Part shown: in pieces, positions 7,297-9,671 of the stretch
Position numbering within the stretch: the stretch's first letter is position 1
Layout: the number at the start of each line of letters is the position of its first letter
Source: an uncultured Bacteroidales bacterium
GTDB taxonomy: Bacteria > Bacteroidota > Bacteroidia > Bacteroidales > UBA932
Direction of reading: 5' to 3'
NCBI GenBank assembly: GCA_937898205.1
Contig: CALEJC010000048.1
Coordinates: forward strand, 1-9,671
DNA: 9,671 nt
Notes under the pieces: generated by a model
Told to the model about the DNA's origin: nothing
What the model saw: only the letters and a program-made list of their open reading frames with translations
Database searches by the model: none
Translations under genes and position numbers: made by a program

Positions 7297-7316
7297 CGCG
7301 CTAAATTTTTAAGACA

Positions 7317-7691
7317 ATGTTTGGTAACGCTGCGCTCACAATCTTGATGCTGGTTGTATCCAACATCTTCATGACATTTGCTTGGTATGGTCACCTCAAG
7401 CTTCAGGAGATGAAGATTTCCGACGGCTGGCCGCTCATCCTCGTGATACTCTTTTCCTGGGGCATCGCTTTCTTTGAATATTGCCTCACCGTACCAGCCA
7501 ACCGCATCGGATTTGTCGGCAACGGCGGCGCATTCAATCTCCTGCAGCTCAAAGTAATCCAGGAGGTTATCTCACTCACTGTCTTTACCGTTATCGTGAT
7601 GTTTATGTTTCAGGGACAGAGCTTCCAGTGGAACCACATCGCTGCATTTGCCTGCCTCATCCTCGCAGTCTTCTTTGTGTTTTTAAAGTAG
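7317..7691 (+). CDS. DUF486 (DMT superfamily) membrane protein
   Basis: 124-residue integral inner-membrane protein with four predicted helices (about 5-24, 38-57, 82-99, 107-123). It matches the DUF486/PF04342 family in length and in its conserved blocks: NIFMTFAWYGHLK (16-28), FFEYCLTVPANRIG (52-65), and FNLLQLKVIQEVISL (73-87). The family is a distant, half-length relative of the drug/metabolite transporter superfamily and may work as a dimer. The substrate is unknown. It has its own promoter-like site and is probably transcribed alone. No convincing terminator follows; only short alternative stems at 7718-7738 are seen. Confidence 0.92.
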   Translation: MFGNAALTILMLVVSNIFMTFAWYGHLKLQEMKISDGWPLILVILFSWGIAFFEYCLTVPANRIGFVGNGGAFNLLQLKVIQEVISLTVFTVIVMFMFQGQSFQWNHIAAFACLILAVFFVFLK

Positions 7692-7748
7692 TTTCGAGTT
7701 ATTATAACAGAAGATAACTACGCTATTCATACGTAGCGCCTCATCCAT
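7683..7748 (-). CDS. Possible 21-residue small ORF (doubtful)
   Basis: On the minus strand ATG 7748-7746 opens a 21-codon frame (MDEALRMNSVVIFCYNNSKLL) ending at TAA 7685-7683, overlapping the 3' end of the DUF486 gene. It starts 20 nt after a TACCTTTG element at 7776-7769, the distance seen for other genes in this window. That promoter spacing is the only support. It may equally be a chance frame, or the first codons of a gene lost from this site. No family recognised. Confidence 0.2.
   Translation of the reverse strand: MDEALRMNSVVIFCYNNSKLL
7718..7738 (+). other. Short imperfect stem, weak terminator candidate
   Basis: CTACG (7718-7722) can pair with CGTAG (7732-7736), and alternatively CGCTA (7721-7725) with TAGCG (7734-7738). 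Stems are only 5 bp and no U-tract follows, so termination is doubtful. It is the only hairpin I see directly behind the DUF486 gene. Confidence 0.2.
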
Positions 7749-7768
7749 ACTTCTCTTAGTTTTGACTA

Positions 7769-7776
7769 CAAAGGTA
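7769..7776 (-). promoter_or_regulatory. Minus-strand -7-like element with no clear gene
   Basis: The minus strand reads TACCTTTG, an exact TAnnTTTG match. A TTTG (7791-7788) lies only 11 bp upstream, too close for a normal -33 element. Transcription from here would run antisense into the end of the DUF486 gene and across the 21-codon frame. It could be a leftover promoter of a deleted gene. Confidence 0.35.
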
Positions 7777-7870
7777 CAAGTATTATCCAAAACTTCCCGC
7801 CTATTGAAGCATTGTTAAAAGACTTGGCGAGTTCTAGTGCTGCTTGACTATAACCAAGACAAAAGCCATA
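7769..7870 (-). pseudogene. Possible gene remnant on the minus strand (doubtful)
   Basis: A stretch of 34 sense codons without an in-frame start lies between stops on the minus strand and ends at TAG 7768-7766. The encoded peptide (containing SQAALELAKSFNN and GGKFWIILVPL) has a protein-like, amphipathic look and could be the decayed end of a gene. Because 102 bp is short, chance cannot be excluded and no family is assigned. It occupies much of the otherwise empty part of the 470-bp intergenic region. Confidence 0.2.
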
Positions 7871-7901
7871 TTAAAAACTTTCAATATTTAAGAGATTTTC
7901 C

Positions 7902-7909
7902 TATATTTG
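7902..7909 (+). promoter_or_regulatory. Promoter -7 element for the structured RNA and possibly the operon
   Basis: TATATTTG matches TAnnTTTG exactly. TTTC at 7879-7882, one base from the TTTG consensus, sits 19 bp upstream, the expected -33 spacing. Transcription should begin around 7912-7916, about 30-40 nt before the long inverted repeat and about 250 nt before the first small gene at 8162. No other consensus -7 element lies between here and 8162. Confidence 0.65.
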
Positions 7910-7918
7910 TCACTGGTG

Positions 7919-7928
7919 GTCAGCTGAC
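7919..7928 (+). promoter_or_regulatory. 10-bp perfect palindrome at the transcript start
   Basis: GTCAGCTGAC is self-complementary over 10 bp and lies within about 5-15 bp of the predicted start of transcription. That is a good place for an operator for a dimeric regulator. A small 5' hairpin is less likely as there is no loop. No second copy is seen in the window. Confidence 0.35.
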
Positions 7929-7943
7929 TATCAATACATACGA

Positions 7944-8123
7944 ATAAAAGACGAAGCGTTATGCTTATCTTGTAGTTTGGAAACCTGAGAAATTTCTATG
8001 TGTGTACAAGGATGGCATGATAGTTCTCGCGTTATAGCGTGGGCTGCCATTACTGCATCTGTACACAAGGTTTTCTCAGGACCTCCGAACTGGTTGTAGC
8101 ATAACAGTTCACGCTTCTTTTAT
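7944..8123 (+). ncRNA. Long nested hairpin: candidate structured RNA (6S-like shape or operon leader)
   Basis: Paired segments from outside in: ATAAAA 7944-7949 / TTTTAT 8118-8123; GAAGCG 7953-7958 / CGCTTC 8112-8117; TTATGCT 7959-7965 / AGCATAA 8098-8104; AGTTTGGA 7974-7981 / TCCGAACT 8084-8091 (one G-U pair); CCTGAGAAA 7984-7992 / TTTCTCAGG 8072-8080; TGTGTACA 8001-8008 / TGTACACA 8060-8067; ATGGCA 8012-8017 / TGCCAT 8045-8050; and a tip CGC 8028-8030 / GCG 8037-8039. Over 45 pairs in strict nested order, separated by internal loops, cannot be chance. A Bacteroidota promoter lies just upstream, and the outer stem is followed by UUUU (8118-8121), which could end the RNA. The size (about 180-205 nt) and rod shape resemble 6S RNA or the Bacteroidales-1 class, but this is judged by shape only. 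A 5' regulatory leader of the following operon is the main alternative; a small mobile hairpin element is a third. Confidence 0.7.
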
Positions 8124-8161
8124 ACCATAACCGCAACAAGTATAAACAAATACATAAAACA

Positions 8162-8356
8162 ATGAACAAACCGAAATCCCACAAATTCGGGCGACTCAGT
8201 ACACTGATCATTGCCCTTGGATGGCTAGTGCTTTCTATCTTGGAATTCATTGATGATGAAAGGAATATCGTTAGAGGAATCATACTTCTTATCTTCGCCA
8301 TTCTATGGGCTGCCATCTATTTTAATGACCTTAAGAAATTCAGAAAGGAGATGTAG
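8162..8356 (+). CDS. Two-helix membrane miniprotein, first gene of the operon
   Basis: 64 residues. A basic N-terminus (MNKPKSHKFGR), two membrane helices (about 12-30 and 37-54) joined by an acidic turn (DDER), and a basic tail (DLKKFRKEM). By the positive-inside rule both ends should be cytosolic. No family recognised. It is the first of four similar-sized membrane genes with gaps of 2-8 bp. The start codon is preceded by the A-rich sequence common in Bacteroidota with no Shine-Dalgarno. The nearest consensus promoter is at 7902-7909, upstream of the structured RNA. The final AAG GAG codons double as the ribosome binding site of the next gene. Confidence 0.7.
   Translation: MNKPKSHKFGRLSTLIIALGWLVLSILEFIDDERNIVRGIILLIFAILWAAIYFNDLKKFRKEM
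8344..8350 (+). promoter_or_regulatory. Strong Shine-Dalgarno AAAGGAG for the second operon gene
   Basis: AAAGGAG ends 8 nt before ATG 8359 and lies within the last codons of the previous gene. Strong Shine-Dalgarno sites are uncommon in Bacteroidota, so it helps confirm the 8359 start and suggests coupled translation. Confidence 0.65.
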
Positions 8357-8358
8357 CT

Positions 8359-8574
8359 ATGAAAAATCACACAGAAAAAGAATTTCGTGGCAATCTAAGA
8401 GGTGTAGGACTTTCGATACTTACTCTGATGGCGATTGCCATTCCACGCCTGATTTCAAAAGATTTCGACATCATTTTCTATATGACATCCGGACTTTTTG
8501 TAATCGGTGTTCTTGTATTCGTATATTACCTGACAAAGTACCGCAAACTGAAAAATAACGAACTTGATAAATAG
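8359..8574 (+). CDS. Two-helix membrane miniprotein, second operon gene
   Basis: 71 residues. A charged N-terminus (MKNHTEKEFRGNLR), helix about 15-32, short polar turn (SKDFD), helix about 37-58, and a Lys-rich tail (TKYRKLKNNELDK). Both ends are probably cytosolic. I do not recognise a family. It starts 2 bp after the previous stop behind an AAAGGAG site. Its layout of helix, short external turn, helix and basic tail matches the first and third genes, suggesting related roles or old duplication, although identity at sequence level is low by eye. Confidence 0.7.
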   Translation: MKNHTEKEFRGNLRGVGLSILTLMAIAIPRLISKDFDIIFYMTSGLFVIGVLVFVYYLTKYRKLKNNELDK

Positions 8575-8582
8575 ACACTACC

Positions 8583-8783
8583 ATGAAAACAAGAACTAAA
8601 ATCATCTTGATTTGCCTCGGCTATCTGATCTTTGGCGCATTCGCAGTCGATAGAATTCTTATGTTCATCAACGGAAATATCGCCACCCATAAACTGATAA
8701 TAGGACTCGTGACATGTATCTGCTGCACATATCTGCTTGCATATAACCACCATAGACTGCTGAAAGAGAACAAGGAGAAATAG
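8583..8783 (+). CDS. Two-helix membrane miniprotein, third operon gene
   Basis: 66 residues. A short basic start (MKTRTK), helix about 6-22, a turn with charged residues (VDR ... NGNIATHK), helix about 37-54 with a Cys cluster (TCICC, 44-48), then a basic tail (HHRLLKENKEK). Both ends are predicted inside. No family recognised. The gap from the preceding stop is 8 bp and no Shine-Dalgarno is visible, unlike its neighbours. The last codons contain the AAGGAG that serves the next gene. Confidence 0.68.
   Translation: MKTRTKIILICLGYLIFGAFAVDRILMFINGNIATHKLIIGLVTCICCTYLLAYNHHRLLKENKEK
8772..8777 (+). promoter_or_regulatory. Shine-Dalgarno AAGGAG for the fourth operon gene
   Basis: AAGGAG is formed by the Lys-Glu codons at the end of the preceding gene and lies 8 nt before ATG 8786. 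It supports that start and translational coupling. Confidence 0.6.
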
Positions 8784-8785
8784 TT

Positions 8786-9001
8786 ATGAAACTAAGCAAA
8801 GATCAGATTCGGATTGCGAAGTCAACCACATTGTATGCAGTGGGTATCATTGTCCTGCTACCTTTAGTCAGGCATCTGATGGGAACACCTTTCTGCTGGG
8901 GTGATGCGCTTGTTTCGGCAGGAGCAATCATTCTGGGTGCTTTGATCATAGGTGTGCTGCTCATAATAGGGTCGTCTAAACCTTCTCGAAACAAGGAGTA
9001 A
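8786..9001 (+). CDS. Two-helix membrane miniprotein, fourth operon gene
   Basis: 71 residues. A basic N-terminus (MKLSKDQIRIAK), helix about 13-32, a loop with GTPFCWGD, a long Gly/Ala/Ile-rich helix about 41-62, and a short basic tail (SSKPSRNKE). Both ends are predicted cytosolic. It differs from the first three by the more hydrophobic second helix and the Trp/Cys loop. No family recognised. It follows the third gene by 2 bp and precedes the fifth by 4 bp. Confidence 0.68.
   Translation: MKLSKDQIRIAKSTTLYAVGIIVLLPLVRHLMGTPFCWGDALVSAGAIILGALIIGVLLIIGSSKPSRNKE
8993..8998 (+). promoter_or_regulatory. Shine-Dalgarno AAGGAG for the fifth operon gene
   Basis: AAGGAG from the final Lys-Glu codons of the fourth gene, directly before its TAA, 7 nt from ATG 9006. 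It is the third case of the same arrangement in this operon. Confidence 0.6.
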
Positions 9002-9005
9002 TAAC

Positions 9006-9386
9006 ATGAAAGCTTACACAACCAAACACATCATTACCACCATAATTGTACTCGTCATTTATGGAGGTTTATTCGGATATTGTTACGGATGGCCTTTTGG
9101 GCTTGCTGTTGGAGGAACTTTTGTGTCATATGCTTTGACTGTGTTCTTCAAGAACTCCACATATCCCTTGTTCGGTTGGTCTGAAAAGATAGACACAAAG
9201 ACTTTTTGGAAGATGATGGGCTGTACTATGCTTTTTGTTTTAGGCGTTATACTCGTTTGTGCTGCCATGTCAGAAGGCACCGATGCTATACCAAGAGCAA
9301 TCATGCTTTCCTGTGGATATATCCTTTCTCTTCTGGGAGGTTATCTGACTCGCAAGATCTGGTTGAATAATATGCCAATAGAATAA
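9006..9386 (+). CDS. Four-helix membrane protein, fifth operon gene
   Basis: 126 residues. Four predicted helices: about 8-25, 30-48, 67-87 and 96-114. The loop between helices 2 and 3 (KNSTYPLFGWSEKIDTKTFWK) is polar and the C-terminus (TRKIWLNNMPIE) is weakly basic; both are probably on the cytosolic side. The first helix pair contains a Gly/Tyr/Trp-rich turn (GYCYGWPFG). No family recognised. It is translated from an AAGGAG site inside the preceding gene and is followed after 2 bp by an exported protein gene, so the operon continues beyond this window. Confidence 0.7.
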   Translation: MKAYTTKHIITTIIVLVIYGGLFGYCYGWPFGLAVGGTFVSYALTVFFKNSTYPLFGWSEKIDTKTFWKMMGCTMLFVLGVILVCAAMSEGTDAIPRAIMLSCGYILSLLGGYLTRKIWLNNMPIE

Positions 9387-9388
9387 TT

Positions 9389-9671
9389 ATGAAACGATTG
9401 ATTATCGCCCTTATATGCCTTGTCACTTTAAGTGCCACTATTGCGTGCGAAGGCTATCACGATTATGTCAAGAAGATGAAATTTGAGTATGGATATACTG
9501 TCAAGAAACACAATGTCAATGAGGCTGACATTGAAGCTATCTCACAAGCTCTGGACAAGCACGAGTGGCAGAAATCCAGGAGCCTCACTAAAGACGAAGC
9601 AAAGACAGAATGGGAGTCATTCTTGAGCCATATCAATGACGAAGAAGTGGAAATTACTGATGGTGGATATG
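9389..9671 (+). CDS. Exported protein, probably a lipoprotein (partial, cut by the window end)
   Basis: The frame is open from ATG 9389 to the window end, giving 94 residues without a stop. The N-terminus MKRLIIALICLVTLSATIAC is an export signal; Cys20 after TIA fits a relaxed lipobox, so lipid anchoring is likely. The mature part begins EGYHDYVKKMKFEYGYTVKKHNVNEADIEAISQALDKHEW and is charged and helical. No family recognised from this part. It starts 2 bp after the four-helix protein gene and has no Shine-Dalgarno. Its place in the operon suggests an envelope component working with the small membrane proteins. Confidence 0.7.
   Translation, partial: MKRLIIALICLVTLSATIACEGYHDYVKKMKFEYGYTVKKHNVNEADIEAISQALDKHEWQKSRSLTKDEAKTEWESFLSHINDEEVEITDGGY

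Noticed and set aside
7823..7858. CTTGG / CCAAG inverted repeat
   Set aside because: Only 5 bp with a 26-nt loop; expected by chance.
7958..8105. Integron attC site (GTTATGC and GCATAAC arms)
   Set aside because: The arms are in the reverse order to attC (which has RYYYAAC on the left and GTTRRRY on the right), and there is no integrase or cassette array.
7944..8123. Retron msr-msd RNA
   Set aside because: No reverse transcriptase gene follows; downstream genes are small membrane proteins. The long nested stem alone is not enough.
1..9671. CRISPR arrays, tRNA or rRNA genes
   Set aside because: No regularly spaced direct repeats, cloverleaf-like sequences or rRNA segments were seen on either strand.

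Overview
The window reads as chromosomal DNA of a Bacteroidota member, most likely order Bacteroidales (Prevotella/Bacteroides-like). Reasons: repeated copies of the Bacteroidota sigma -7 element TAnnTTTG placed 20-27 nt before start codons; general lack of Shine-Dalgarno sites; and the protein families present (a PepSY-like periplasmic protein behind a two-component system, an Rpn/PD-(D/E)XK nuclease with an EGR repeat tail, a secreted GH31 glycosidase, a DUF486 membrane protein). No genus can be fixed from the sequence alone.

Layout. 1-1921 (+): the 3' end of an OmpR-type response regulator, a histidine kinase overlapping it by ATGA, and a secreted two-module PepSY-like protein. These form a signalling unit. 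1925-2761 (-): an HD-domain phosphohydrolase, convergent with the PepSY gene with only 3 bp between them. 2903-3850 (+): an Rpn-family nuclease/putative transposase, divergent from the HD gene. 3825-4202 (-) and 4216-6603 (-): a small bacterial PH-domain protein downstream of an exported GH31 glycosidase. The PH gene overlaps the 3' end of the Rpn gene by 26 bp, tail to tail. 6679-7275 (+): a lipoprotein of unknown function, divergent from GH31. Two -7 elements there form a perfect inverted repeat. 7317-7691 (+): a DUF486 four-helix membrane protein.

7692-8161 is a 470-bp stretch without a solid gene, and is the most interesting part. It holds a good promoter (-7 at 7902-7909), a 10-bp perfect palindrome near the expected transcript start, and a nested imperfect inverted repeat of about 165-180 nt (7944/7953 to 8117/8123) with at least six paired segments. 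It looks like a structured RNA. Its overall shape suggests a 6S-like or Bacteroidales-specific RNA, or a long 5' leader. The minus strand of 7683-7870 carries a weak promoter-like site and short open stretches that may be remnants.

8162-9671 (+): a tight operon (gaps 2-8 bp) of four two-helix membrane miniproteins of 64-71 aa, a four-helix membrane protein of 126 aa, and the start of an exported protein, probably a lipoprotein, cut by the window edge. I recognise none of these families. No consensus -7 element lies between the structured RNA and the first miniprotein gene, so the RNA and the operon may share one promoter.
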